From NCBI GenBank assembly GCA_951804985.1, contig OX638131.1, positions 41,916,044 to 41,980,043 on the forward strand: a DNA stretch of 64,000 bases. Reading direction: 5' to 3'. The position numbers and the translations under genes were made by a program. Source of the stretch: Dryomyza anilis. Taxonomy: Eukaryota > Arthropoda > Insecta > Diptera > Dryomyzidae. The notes beneath the pieces are model-generated. The model had not been told where the DNA came from. It did not search any database and saw only the letters and a program-made list of their open reading frames with translations. Every line of letters starts with the position of its first letter. Within the stretch, counting starts at the first letter, position 1. Below are positions 33,836-45,403 of the stretch, one piece after another.

Positions 33836-35630
33836 CTTAGTGGCGTGGTCCATTACCAATCTTGATAATTTTCAAATTGAAATCTATTCATAGAACATGT
33901 ATGCATAGTGTAAAGTTTCATTCAGATTGGAGCAAAACTGTATTTACGGCGAGCTAGAATTGACTTCTGTCCCACAGTGCACTGTGTAGTGTACTGAGGA
34001 ATTTTTATTTATTCACTAACCTTATCCAATGGACTTCTTCGAATTTTAACTGAGGCACATACATTTCAAATATTTTCTTTAGAATCCAAAAATTAAGTGA
34101 ATATCCAATAATTGATAAATTTAAATAGCTAGAAGCATTGCCAAATATTAATGAAGAAATTAAAATTTTAAACCCAAAATGAAACGATGAACGCAGCAAA
34201 AATTATTTTGGACGAAATTCAATATTCGTACTGCGAGTTAACCGCAGGTCAATATGTGTTATAGGTCAATAAGCACATAAAATATGTATGTAGCGTAAAC
34301 AACACAAAAAAAACACAATTAAACTTTAGGCTGTAAATTGTAGCCACCATCAGAAATACCACTAAAACAAACAAATAAATAAAACGTTTGTTGTGGAAAA
34401 ATGCCTGTTAATAATGTTGTAAAATTTTGTGCATATTCCGTAGTTTTTTTTTTTTTATTTCACAAACAATAAAACGGAAATACGGTTAACATATTTAGTA
34501 GTATCGGGTGTTATAAATACCTGTGCAGCATGGAATGTTGTTTAACTTAATGAACGTTAATGAGAATTCTTTATTTTAAATATTTAAGCCATTATACTAT
34601 TTATTGAGAATTAAGCAATATGTATTATTTAGCCTTTGCCATCTATAAATACTGCATATTCTTTAGGGAGACTGTTCTGTATCATTTTATGAATTCTACC
34701 TTTTTGATATTAAAACGAAATAGAAATTTAAAATATAGAGCAACTCCACTGAGAGTCGTTTTTTAAGCTTTAGTCAATGTTTTCGAAAATCGAAGAAAAT
34801 TCCGTCGAAGAAAACAAAAATAAGATATACTGAAAATGAAAATAGAAAAATACGACTTTAAATAAAATGAATTGATCAACAGCTGCTTGTGTATTTTTAT
34901 TTTATACACATTCATCTCTTTGGGGAGTTCTCCAAGAAAGTTTATTTAACATTGGAGACTTTTTCGTTTTTGTTCTTTGAGAACTTTGAAATACAGGGAA
35001 CTCTGATAAAAAGTTCACCGTACACAGATTATTTAGGGATTACGGAGGCGGTTTTTTATGATTGTGAGATGATTATTGCGCAAATACTTTTGAATGACTT
35101 TTACATGATTTCTTTTCAACTTGACGACAGATATATTTTTTATACATATTTTACAGTCTTTTTTTAAACTATGGTTATTATAAGAGAAACCAAATGTGGT
35201 AAGGGAATCCAAACGTAACATAATTGATAAAGCAAACTTTCTTAATATTTTTAAAACAAAACTTTTAAGTTTTTGGTAAATGCGGTTTATTTTTATTTAG
35301 TAATAAAAGGATAATTTTCAGCAGCAGCAGCAACACTAACCTGAGATCTTTGCGTTTCACATGGATAAGCAATAAAATTAAAAATTCACGAAACCCCCAC
35401 TAATTTTAGTTGAGAGTTTTATGCGTTGCTGTTTCTGTTTAATAGAGAAAGTTGTGCACTTTGAAGTTAAAAATAAGTTTTTCTTATGCATTTTTTTTGT
35501 AGTTTCATTAAATTCTGCACACTCTACAATAACTTTGTAAAACTTTACCGAAAAGAAGTGAGCTGAAAAATTTTACAAATAGGAATCAAAAACTATACTG
35601 CGTCCTTAATAATAATGAAAATAATATGAA
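33836..35630. other. AT-rich DNA, little recognised
   Basis: CACAGTGCACTGTG at 33973-33986 is a perfect 14-base palindrome. (CAG)n is present for four units at about 35321. Small frames at 34005-34199 and 34889-35167 have no family resemblance. Confidence 0.5.
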
Positions 35631-35631
35631 T

Positions 35632-35926
35632 GCCTGGGGTAAAGAGGGACACGTTTTGATTTTCTTCCAAAAAAGTACAATTGAATATTTTTCAAAAATT
35701 CTTTTGAATTCTCTATTTCCTGGACTGGTTCATGATCTAAATTTTTGCATCAACGAAATACCGTGTATGTGCCTTTAAATTGACTTTTGAGGATTTTTTC
35801 AAAAGGGCCCAATTTCGGACTTCCCAATTTCAAAAAAGTTCAAAATTTTTACCAAGATGCTACTTTAGCATTTTCAGCTATTGCATTTTTTTCATAACAA
35901 AGTCAAATATATTAAGGATAAAAAAA
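35632..35926 (+). mobile_element. Family D fragment (GGGGTAAAG end), copy 1
   Basis: CCTGGGGTAAAGAGGGACAC start, then AAAGTACAATTGAATATTTT, GGACTGGTTCATGATCTAA and CATAACAAAGTCAAATATAT. Collinear with 38958-39290 and 49359-49620. Short remnant of DINE subfamily A follows at 35940-35990 (TTGTAACGCCCACAAGGAGG). Confidence 0.7.
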
Positions 35927-36185
35927 ACCATATTAGTCTTTTGTAACGCCCACAAGGAGGCGTGTCCTGTATAGTTAATATATACATTCTGGCCCAGTAT
36001 GTCTGTTCAAATTACGATTACTGAAAACAAGAATAGGTCAGTCAGTAATTCGAATTCGATATTTAAATTATTGGTGTACTTTTGTAATCAAACTCTTGTA
36101 CTAAAATCTATGTGAAACATTTACCGGGTGAAGTAAACTTTTGTTTATATAAATCAATTAACTTCATTAGTTGAAATTTGCGTAG

Positions 36186-36385
36186 CAGGACACTTTCCCG
36201 AAGGTTATTACCCCTTAAAACTTTTCCCCGAAGCCATTTTGTCGAAAGACATTTTCCGATATGGACATTTTCCCGAACGGCCAATTCTCCAACACATCCC
36301 CGATATGGACACTTCCTTGAAATGGACACTTCTTCGGAATGGGCACTTCCGCGAATGGACATTTGCCGAAATGTCTGTGAGCGGA
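36186..36385 (+). repeat. Degenerate minisatellite, ATGGACACTTCCCGA units
   Basis: About ten units of 17-20 bases (GATATGGACATTTTCCCGAA, GATATGGACACTTCC, AATGGACACTTCTTCGGAAT, GAATGGGCACTTCCGCGAAT). Overlapping frames on both strands (75, 84 and 126 aa) reflect the repeat. Confidence 0.8.
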
Positions 36386-36436
36386 AAGTGAAGAAATACC
36401 GATAAAATGTTATTTTTTCGAAAAAATTTTATTTGA

Positions 36437-36690
36437 GGTTCATGGACTTTCCAAGGAGTACAATTAGGCTTCAAATGATATTCCCAAACAATTTCTGAAA
36501 TAAAAATTGTTGGGTCATAATTGCAGACCACTGTAAATGGTACCATTATGCATCTAATGATGTCCGCTATCGATTTTCGCAATAACATTTTTTGGACCCC
36601 TTTTCGTCATGGACCACTTCAAATGGTATCATTCGATTCCAACGATGTCTGCAATCGATTTCTGCAATAAACATTTTGTCGGTCTTTATT
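36437..36690 (+). repeat. Three tandem units of about 85 bp
   Basis: Units start near 36437, 36524 and 36608 and share ATGGACCACTTCAAATGGTA-like text, an AACGATGTC-like block and CAATCGATTTCTGCAATAAA or variants. The second and third units are clearly related; the first is more diverged. Confidence 0.72.
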
Positions 36691-36749
36691 CATTTTACGC
36701 CCATTTTATTCCACTCATTTGAGGAAGTGCCCGATCGGAAAAATATTTT

Positions 36750-37584
36750 TATACCCTACACCTATGAGGTACAGGGTATATTAAGTTTGTGCAGATATTG
36801 TAACGCCCCTTAGGAGGCGTGTCCGGTATGGAAGAGTATATATATTCTTGATCAGCATCACTACCCGAGTCCGTTTAGCCATGTCCGTCTGTCTGTCCGT
36901 CTTGCTGTCTTGCTGTCTTGCTGTCCGAATACAGAATAACTTGAGAAATACTGATCAGAATGCGATTCAGAATGCGATTAAATTTCGTCTCAATATATTT
37001 TAGCCAAAAGTAGGAACTGAGTTGGAAAATGAGCCAAATCGGTCAACGGACACGCCCACCTCCCATAAAGTCACTTTTATATAACTCTTTCGGAACTAAT
37101 AACTCGAAAATTATTCAAGGTATAGTTATAAAATTTAAAACGTATTGATAGAATTCACCTATAAATATGTGGTTCAAAAATGGGCGTGATCCGCCCACTT
37201 TTTTTTTCATTATTTCACGGGTTTTCATAGTGAAAATTTGATCCGTAAATAAATTATTAAAATCAAATCTATAAAATATTAGCCTTTCAAAAATTTAAAT
37301 ATAGGCGTGGTCCGCCCAATTATATTTTTTAATTTTTTTTTAGTTGTTCATACTTTTATATAAATTTTTTAATTTATGGGGATATAAGACGTAAATTTCT
37401 GATATGTGAATAATATTCTGAGGGTGGGGAGGTTCAGCATAATTAAAAACTTTCAAATTAAGATATGCAAATAAATATCCCACATTAATATCCCCACCAA
37501 AGGTGTAGGTCGGGCCTGACCGACTATAAAAATCCGCCCCATGTGACCGAACTTACCCATGTGACCTAACTTTCCCAACTCGTT
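36750..37584 (+). mobile_element. DINE-1-like element, subfamily A, full length
   Basis: The most complete copy: TATACCCTACACCTATGAGG start, GTAACGCCCCTTAGGAGGCG, TTGATCAGCATCACTACCC, GTCTGTCTGTCCGTC core, GGACACGCCCACCTCCCAT, GGCGTGGTCCGCCC, a 3' hairpin shortened in this copy (TCGGGCCTGACCGACTATAA) and GACCTAACTTTCCCAACTCG terminus. Confidence 0.92.
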
Positions 37585-38957
37585 TAATTTAATTTTTTTT
37601 TTTGTAGATTTGAGATGTAATGCCCCTTATGTATATAATAAATTTATTAAAAATGCATTTTTTAATAAATATATCGTTATTAATGTTGTATTATTTACTA
37701 CTCCTTAAATATCATTAATTTGTGTTATGTATATAAATAGTGAAAATTGTTGTAATGTTAAAATCAAATTTTTGAAAGGATTTTCTACTGGGTGCTCGCG
37801 CTGAAAGCAGAGCGCCATTGTTCGATTTTTATTTTTGTAGCACTGCATAAATTTAAATGTTTGTGCTACTGCTGCCGCTACTTTTGTGCCACATCGATGA
37901 CAATACCAAAATCCTGTTGATTTAATTATTAACGCTGATTTCGACACAGTTTGCGCATTAAATAATGTTCGAGCTCAGATGGAATTCTGCGAAACTGGCA
38001 AATAACACTTAATATTTATTTAAATAAGAGCTCTAGTTGAAAAAAAAATAAATAAAACAAATTGAATATTATATTTCCGCGACTGTTTCACTTGAGCATT
38101 GAATTTAATTAAATATTTATTGAATGTATTAATTGCAGACTGTCAGGAGCTCAATAATATTGGTTTTTGGTTGGCTGCAAAATTATCATAATTTGGAAAT
38201 TGCGCTGCATAGCAGGACATTTTTTTTTAGTTGTATTTAGGCGGTAGTATATGTTTTTTTTACTTTACTACTGGATTTTTAGTTGACGGTTTATTCCATT
38301 GCATGAGCATATCTGCGACTGCCACAGAGTTTCAACATGAAGTCCGTCCTTCTACAAGCGAAGCCGGATGAGGTTGCGGCCTGACGATGATAAATTTGGT
38401 TACACGAAGATGCCATGGTGTTACAAAGAACCAACAGATGACTCACCACGCGCAGTCATCTTCTTCTTTTTCTACAACCATTCAACAGCATATACCGAGA
38501 GGTTCTGTCTGACATGCTCTTTCCGTTGACCGACAGTATGGCGGTTCAACAAACCAACTCGCGACCCGAGTGTCAACGCCGCGCAGAATTTATACTTCTA
38601 GCGGTTTTTTGGAGTCATATCCTTCACTCACAATTCGCTATTCTCTCTGCAGTGTGTGTCTATTTAGCTGCTTGTCTCTTTGATACACTTTTTGCCACAT
38701 GCAAAATATTTTTGCACCGCATACACGAAAAGTAATAAATTTAAAATAACCCTTTTTCGAATACCAAGCTTGAAAAGGATTTTCGGAAGTTTTTCTGCTT
38801 TTTCTTCATTTAAACCATGTCATTAACAAATGTCCTAAGGAGATATTTTTTAGCTGGACTGTGTTAGCTGGACTTTTATGCATTATGGTAACATTATGCT
38901 GTCGGCACATTTAACATGAAAAAAAAACTCGGTAAAAAAAGACTTGATAGTAGGGAA
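37585..38957. other. Unique DNA with two GC-richer islands
   Basis: 37780-37990 contains ATTTAATTATTAA (homeodomain-type) and CTGCTGCCGCTAC. 38290-38720 is GC-richer still, with a 73-aa frame at 38514-38735 carrying a hydrophobic stretch. No family match, no splice or poly(A) logic that holds. Possibly conserved non-coding DNA. Confidence 0.3.
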
Positions 38958-40729
38958 GCCAGGGATAAAGCGGGACATGTTTTTATTTTCCTTCAAAAAA
39001 TGACATTTGAATATTTTTTAATTCTTTTAAAGAGTCTATTGTATAGACTGGTTCATGATTTAACTTTTTGCATTTACAGAATACCAATTAATACCAAATT
39101 AAAGGCATAGTTATTTGAATTAGGTCGATTTTTAAAAATAGCTTAATTTCTGACTTTTTGGACGATGTTGGGTAAAATGGAAAACTTTAACATTTTTACT
39201 AAAGTGCTATTTTTGTATTTATTTCCATGTTTTGATTTTTTTCATAACAAAGTCAAATATATTATGGATAAGGATATAATATATAATAAGGGTATAAAAA
39301 ATAATAGTAATGTATGTCCACTAGACTGATTCAAATTTGTATAAAAAATCTAGAACTATTTTTTTTTTATTTCGCTCCGCGTTGACTTCCTGAAACTAAG
39401 ACCTCTAAAACTGAGAAGAAGCTTTTAAAACCCAAAATAAAAAATGATCCTGTGATGTTGCGCATAGAGATTAAAGGACATTTTTGAACTTTTAACAACT
39501 TTTTTTAATAAAATTATTATTACTCCAAGTATAAAAAGATATCACTCAATTATCTTTTTTTATTTAATTTAGAATCTCTTACTGAAATAAAGGTTTTTTA
39601 AATCATATATTTAACCGTTACAGTTTCATGGCTTGCCAAACACGTGAAATGTAGAATTTTTTTTTGTGATATCTTTTTATACTTGGAGTAATAATAATTT
39701 TATTGAAAATAGTCGATAAAAGTTCAAAAATGTCCTCTATCACAGGATCACTTTTTTTTGGTTTTTAAAAGCTTCTTCTCAGTTTAGAGGTCCTAGTTTC
39801 AGAAAGTCGACGCGGAACGAAACATTTTAAGAATTTTGGTTTTTGAATCAATCTACTGTACACGTAACATAAGGTGCCACTATTACCAAAGAAGAGAAAT
39901 CCATTTTGAACTTTAGTTTTTATGTAATAAAATGTGTTTTTTGACTCCAAAAGTTAGATATTGATAACGCAGTAAACTTGTAATAGCCATTAAATTTTGA
40001 TTATTTATATATTTTGTTGTGTTTTTTATGTAGTAAGAGGTTCAATTATCATGTCGTGCTAACATTTTGTTCTATGAATTTTACTAAATAGTCTATTTTT
40101 ACAATACAAGGAGACTTGTCAATCATTTGAGCATGATTTAGAAGTTACTGCAAAAAAAAGATAAAATGTGAATAATATGAATAATGGTCAAACAATATCG
40201 TGAGGCCGGAAAAAAACTGCACGAATAGTTTTATCTTGAAATATAGAATTCAATCAAATTGAAAGATATCAGCAATAATGTGCATTCGCGAGAAAAGTGG
40301 GTTGTGTTAACTTTACCTTAGCCTATTTTCAGAAGCAGGTTTGAGGTTATGTTGGTTATGTTTCGTGGAAACTAAATATTGTAGATCTCACAGGTTATGG
40401 AACATTTTTAGCTAATGAATCAATCTATCCAACTGTATTATTATTTTTGTCCTATGTCATTGATATGGTGGTCAAAATTAGCATAGAAGAAAGTGTCGAC
40501 TTAGCCCGGTCTCTCCTACTTAATTAAAAACGATAAAAATTCTTACTTAAAAAAAAACATTTGTTCTCGAAATGCAATAAAAAGCTATTCATTTGATTAT
40601 GGATGAAAAAGTTGATTCCATATTAAGAAGCACTTGACAATTGTTTTTATTTTTCTAAGTACAAAAACATGTACACAAAAATTGTAATTTCCCACATTAC
40701 TCCTTGTCTCACATTACCCCAGGTTCCCC
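38958..40729. mobile_element. Family D element, copy 2, with inverted ends
   Basis: Left end CCAGGGATAAAGCGGGACAT; right end reverse complement CCTGGGGTAATGTGAGACA, agreeing at 14 of 19 positions. The left 330 bases match copies at 35632 and 49359; the interior is occupied by a foldback (39309-39862). There is no transposase frame. A second GGAGTAATGTGGGAAATT lies just inside the right end, as if the terminus were duplicated. Confidence 0.55.
39309..39862. mobile_element. Foldback element with arms over 200 bp
   Basis: The left arm (about 39309-39545) and right arm (about 39655-39862) are reverse complements across GACTGATTCAAA, TCCGCGTTGACTTCCTGAAA, CTGAGAAGAAGCTTTTAAAA, ATGATCCTGTGAT, GGACATTTTTGAACTTTT and TTATTATTACTCCAAGTATA, plus AAAAAGATATCAC. 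The centre is about 110 bases. The 61-aa minus frame at 39765-39950 lies over the arm and is not a gene. Confidence 0.85.
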
Positions 40730-40936
40730 TAATTCTAAATTTCATTCATGAGGTTTTTTTTTACATTATACAACGACTCTAATATTTTAAACTCAGATAT
40801 TTTAGACAATTCGATCTCACTGAAATTTATATGAAGAATATGTACTAGAGATGGGCACGTTTTTTTTTCTCACATTCACTCACGCTCACGAAAGAACTTT
40901 TCTAATCACGCACTCTCACTCACGGCCTTTATTGCT

Positions 40937-40973
40937 CTACTCACACTCACTCACTCACTCACTCACTCACTCA
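40937..40973. repeat. (CACT)n microsatellite
   Basis: Run of CACTCACTCACTCAC inside the left subterminal block of the hAT-like element. Confidence 0.9.
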
Positions 40974-41352
40974 CAATCACGTGAGTAAAATTAAGATTAA
41001 ATCACAATAACGCGTGATCATGCGTGATTCACGTGAATCACGCTAAATCACGTGTTTTTTTTGCTATTGTTGGTGACATTGGTCAACTGAGCGTGGCAGC
41101 TCCATTACAACATACATTTTAAAAACGCTATAATGATGTTATGATGTTAGGGATTTTGATAAAATATATCTCAATTTTTAACGGAAAGACCTTCGGTGAA
41201 AGACCTTCGATTTGCTGTTCATATAAAAACAAAAAAATTGCCTCGAAGAATATTTCTCCGGTGAAGAATTCGTGTAAATTCTTTAATAATTGTTTGATAA
41301 TTACAAAAATGGGTATATCGAAAAGAAAGCGTCCTATGTCCATTTCCATAAT

Positions 41353-41661
41353 ATAATAATAATAATAGTTTGGAGCTACAGTCCTGTATAGAACTTCGGC
41401 CGAGCTCTCTCACCATTTTGAGCTGTGCGTGTTATATTTGTACTCAAAGTGGTGGGACCTACAGTTTATTGCCGAATCCGAACGGCGGGTGAGAGCTTTT
41501 TCATAGGCAATGGTTTTACTCTCGTAGGTTTGCCATTTACTGACGAGAGGTAGCGCGGTATAGAAAATGTTTCTATGAAAAGATGTTGTTAGCCCCAGTC
41601 CAGTCTTGAACCGGGGACCATTCGGCTCGCAGTCCAACGCACTAACCATTGAGCTACCGCG
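41353..41661 (-). mobile_element. tRNA-derived SINE inside the hAT-like element
   Basis: Same structure as 4499-4806: minus-strand A box in CTCAATGGTTAGTGCG, B box GGTTCAAGACTGG and an ATT tail. The right end has GCGTGGTG instead of GCGGC, and the target duplication is not clear. It must be younger than the hAT-like insertion. Confidence 0.9.
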
Positions 41662-42087
41662 TGGTGACCATGACCATACAAAAATTGACTAGACCATAAT
41701 AAGTACGGCCGGTTTGTGGACTGAAACCTTGCAACTTATTATGAGTTGAAGAAGGGGTGGGTATATGACGGTCGGTTAACAAGGGTTTGATTTATTATTG
41801 TCCTGAAAAGTGGGCAGACGTCTTCCCAAAGCCTAGTGAGTTCAAGTTATAGAGAAATCTCAAAAAATTAAACCTAAGATTTTTATTTTATGAAATATTC
41901 GACTCACTCATACTCACTCACGAAAAAATTGTGCTCACGCACGCTCACCTACGGTATTTTTTGGTCTACTCACACTCACTCACAATCACGTGAGCAAAAT
42001 TAGGATTCAATCACAATCACGCGTGATCTCGGGTGATTCACGTGAATCACGCTGAATCACGCACACATGCCCATCTCTAATATGTAC

Positions 42088-43364
42088 CAAAGTGAACGAA
42101 ATTCGAAATTTCAATTTAGAAATTAACGATTTGGATACCAATCCACGGTATCGGCGGTCCATTCGTATTTCCCTGAAAATTCTCCACATCAAAATTCAAA
42201 GACATACGGTTTAATGAACAATGAGTTCTGTTCAGTGCTGTGTAGTTATAATAGGCCCACAAACATTTCATGCTATTTTGCTTAGAGTGCTGCTGAGTTT
42301 AAATTTGACACATTTTCAGGACGCGTTGCACTCCACAGACAGGCATCGTATAGTGCTAGCTAAATGACTGAATGACACACATTGTAAGCTTCTTATGACG
42401 TCGATGATGACGATGGCATTTCCAGACTGCTGCATCGACTTAGTGCACTTTCAACTCGAGAGGTTCTCGTCTGACTGCTTGCCTGCCATTGAGTTTGGAA
42501 CCTGATTCATTAAACGCATTTTTGCATTTTATTTTTGTATGCATTCTCTAGGTTATGAAAGAGAAATCTGTTTGCATATTGGGCACTTGTTTTAAATTAA
42601 AGGAAATACTATAAAACAGTGCAATAACATAAATATATGTTTGTCATATTTAATGTGATTTTATGTAGCTTTAAGTTATTTAATTTGGAAATTATGAATG
42701 GCTGTGGAAGCCTTTTAAACTGTATGCCGTACAAGGACAAGCATTATCATTAAATATTAATGAAGTTCGCACTAATTTTAATTAATGTTTTGTGCGCTTT
42801 TCAATGAATACAGTTTGTATATAGAGACAATTTAATTTATTATTTTATTTAATCCAATTAAAATCATAAGTCTCTGCAAGATTATTTTCGCTACCCATTA
42901 TGACTCGTTAATTCCAATTAATATTTTGTAATAAAGTGTAATTTGCATCTTAATAATAAAGTTAAATTTAATTGTTTTCCAGGTTTTTATTGTAAGGTTA
43001 AGATTAGGTTAAGCATAGTTTAAGTTTTTCTACATTTGTAAAATATCAATAATTCCCAAACGGTCAAAATCTTCAAATTTTATTAAATTTTACAGTCAGA
43101 AATACACAATCAGACAGTCAGATATATGGCAGTTTAAATATTTGTGATATGTTGACTAAAGATGAAATGAAATCTAGTTTAAACCAAGGGTTGAAACCGT
43201 AATCGATATCCATTTAAAACCATTTCATTTTAAAAACCCTAACCGAAACGTTATATAAAATCAGAAATAAACCGATATCCAAAACTGATATAAACGATTT
43301 CGGTTATATACCGTTTTTAAATTGTTTTGAGAGACGACAAAAAAAATATTTTAATATGAAAATT
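42088..43364. other. Unique DNA with a block inverted at 47.4 kb
   Basis: 42290-42520 is GC-richer (ACGTCGATGATGACGATGGC). 42716-42801 matches the reverse complement of 47389-47475 (GTACAAGGACAAGCATTATC, then ATTAA, TCGCACTAATTTTA). 43190-43320 holds AACCGAAACG-type degenerate repeats. No genes are supported. Confidence 0.4.
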
Positions 43365-44035
43365 TCCAAATCAAATCTACAGGGTTATATATTTTTTTCT
43401 TCGATTTACGTGAAATTTAGTTTATGGCGGTCAATAAGGTAGCTAAATGGATATGTTAAGTGTCTATTATGATAAGAATTGAATATAGTTTTTGATTTTG
43501 GTATACATTATTTTTTTTATAATTTGACATATAATTATTAAATTATTGTAAAGTTTTCGAACTCAAATGTTCAGACGTAATTTTGAATAAATTTTAAAGA
43601 GCTCTAAAAAGTTTTTACATTAATTGCACTTTTAAAAATTTGTCATTGATAAAACAATGTTATATACAAAAAATTATTTCTCACTTATATCAAAAAAACA
43701 CCTCTCCAAATTTCAGACGGATTATTTATAAATAATAGAACTAGTTTTGGAAAAATATTGAGCCAAATCAAAATATCTGTTTTTGCCGAAATTCGAGTTC
43801 GAAAACTTTGTAATAATTTAATAATTATATGTCGAATTATAAAAAAGTAATGTTCGAAATTAGCTCTATAAGAAAAAGTTGTGTTTTTAAAAGCATCTTA
43901 ATTTTGTGAATTTTTTAAATTTCGAAAAAAAAATCATATATATATTCATTATATATTCAAATATATTCAAAGCCAAAAACTTAAATTCACGAAAATCGAA
44001 GAAAAAAAAATTAAAACCCTGTCGATTTGATGTGG
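43365..44035. mobile_element. Foldback element with arms of about 250-300 bp
   Basis: Left and right halves are complementary from AATCAAATCTACAGGGTT / AACCCTGTCGATTTGATG at the ends through TTTCTTCGATTTACGTGAA, to GACATATAATTATTAAATTA with TTTTCGAACTC near the centre (about 43530-43572 against 43790-43840). The extended end GGGTAATTCCACATCAAATC is echoed at 1360 and 31960. Confidence 0.8.
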
Positions 44036-44641
44036 AATTACCCATATAAAATACTAATCTGATTTAAATCAGGAGTCTCGAAATAAGTTCTTTATGATAA
44101 AAACATGTTGAGAACAATATTTCCCAAAACGACGGACATTGGTCTAAACATTGTTTTGCTATTGTTTTCTTCGATCACTGTAAATCGAAAAAAAAACACA
44201 CGCAACTCCAAGAACAAAATAGACAAAGTTATTTGCTATTTCTTTCTTCGATAGGCTAGCGTCGTTCGTAGTGCGACTATGCATGAGTTTTGTTAGTTTT
44301 TTTCGATCACATATACGCTAGTGCCGTTCGTTGTTTGTGAAGAAATCACTTCCACTAAAATTAAACAGTATTATATTTTTATGCTTTCTTTTGTCTTTAT
44401 TTATTTTTTTTTAATTGCAAAATATTTAAGTTGAGTTTTATGTTTTATATATTTTTAATGTATTAACATTTTAACAGTGTACCTACACTTCAGTGCTATT
44501 GCTTTTTGTAAATTTTCGCTATTTTAGTTTCACACATCTTCTGTTTCTTTTTAAAGAGCAACAACAAAAATATGCGAATCAAAAATTGGTCGATTTTTCG
44601 TGGGAAATTGTTTAGTACAAAAAACAACACTCGTGAGTGTT
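44036..44641. other. Spacer, nothing firm
   Basis: Contains CGCTAGTGCCGTTCGTTG and CTAGCGTCGTTCGTAGTG in the same orientation (about 44253 and 44326). No feature assigned. Confidence 0.45.
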
Positions 44642-45403
44642 GTTATACCCTACACCTATGAGGTACAGGGTATATTAACTGTGTGCATATATTGTAACGC
44701 CCCTTAGGAGGCGTGTCCGGTATGGAAAAGTATATATATTCTTGATCAGCATCACTACCCGAGTCCGTTTAGCCATGCCCGTTTGTCTGTCTGACCGTCT
44801 TGCTGTCTTGCTGTCCGAATACAGAATAACTTGAGAAATACAGATCAGAATGCGATAAAATTTCGTCTCAATATATTTTAGCCAAAAGCAGGAGCTGAGT
44901 TTGAAAATGAGCCAAATCGGTCAACGGACACGCCCACCTCCCATACAAGTCACTTTTATATAACTCTTTAGAAACTAATAACTCGAAGATATAGGTACAA
45001 AATTTTAAAAATATTGTTATAATTCACCTAAAAATATGTGGTCCAAAAATGGGCGTGATCCGCCCACTTTTTTTTTCATTATTTCCCGGGTTTTCATAGT
45101 GGAAATTTGATACGTAAATTATTAAAATCAAATCTATGAAATATTAGCCTTTCAAAATTTTAAATATAGGCGTGGTCCGCCCAATTACATTTTTCAGAAT
45201 TTTTTTTTTAGTTTTTTATACTTTATATAATTTTTTTAATTTATTGGGCTAAAGACGTAAATTTCTGATATATGAATAATATTCTGAGGGTTAACATCCC
45301 CACCAAAGGTGTAGGGTATTCCATAGTCGGGCCCGACCGACTATAAAAATCCGCCCCATGTGACCGAACTTACCCATGTGACCTAACTTTCTCAACTCGT
45401 TTT
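44642..45403 (+). mobile_element. DINE-1-like element, subfamily A
   Basis: Nearly complete; start TATACCCTACACCTATGAGG, hairpin TAGTCGG-GCCCGA-CCGACTA at about 45325, terminus ACCTAACTTTCTCAACTCG. A short deletion removes the GGTGGGGAGGTTCAG region. Confidence 0.92.

Larger units (their letters stand above)
40846..42079. mobile_element. hAT-like non-autonomous element with 8-bp target duplication
   Basis: TIRs of 12 bases, TAGAGATGGGCA on the left and its complement TGCCCATCTCTA on the right, flanked by identical ATATGTAC (40838-40845, 42080-42087). Eight-base duplication and this TIR style fit hAT. Subterminal blocks of about 190 bases (40868-41054 and about 41899-42063) repeat in direct orientation, both rich in CACTCAC and GTGATTCACGTGAATCAC. 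A SINE is inserted at 41353-41661. No transposase is recognisable in the remaining interior. Confidence 0.88.

Noticed and set aside
36108..36588. Overlapping 84-aa, 75-aa and 126-aa frames on both strands
   Set aside because: They reflect the degenerate ATGGACACTTCC minisatellite and the adjacent 85-base repeats.
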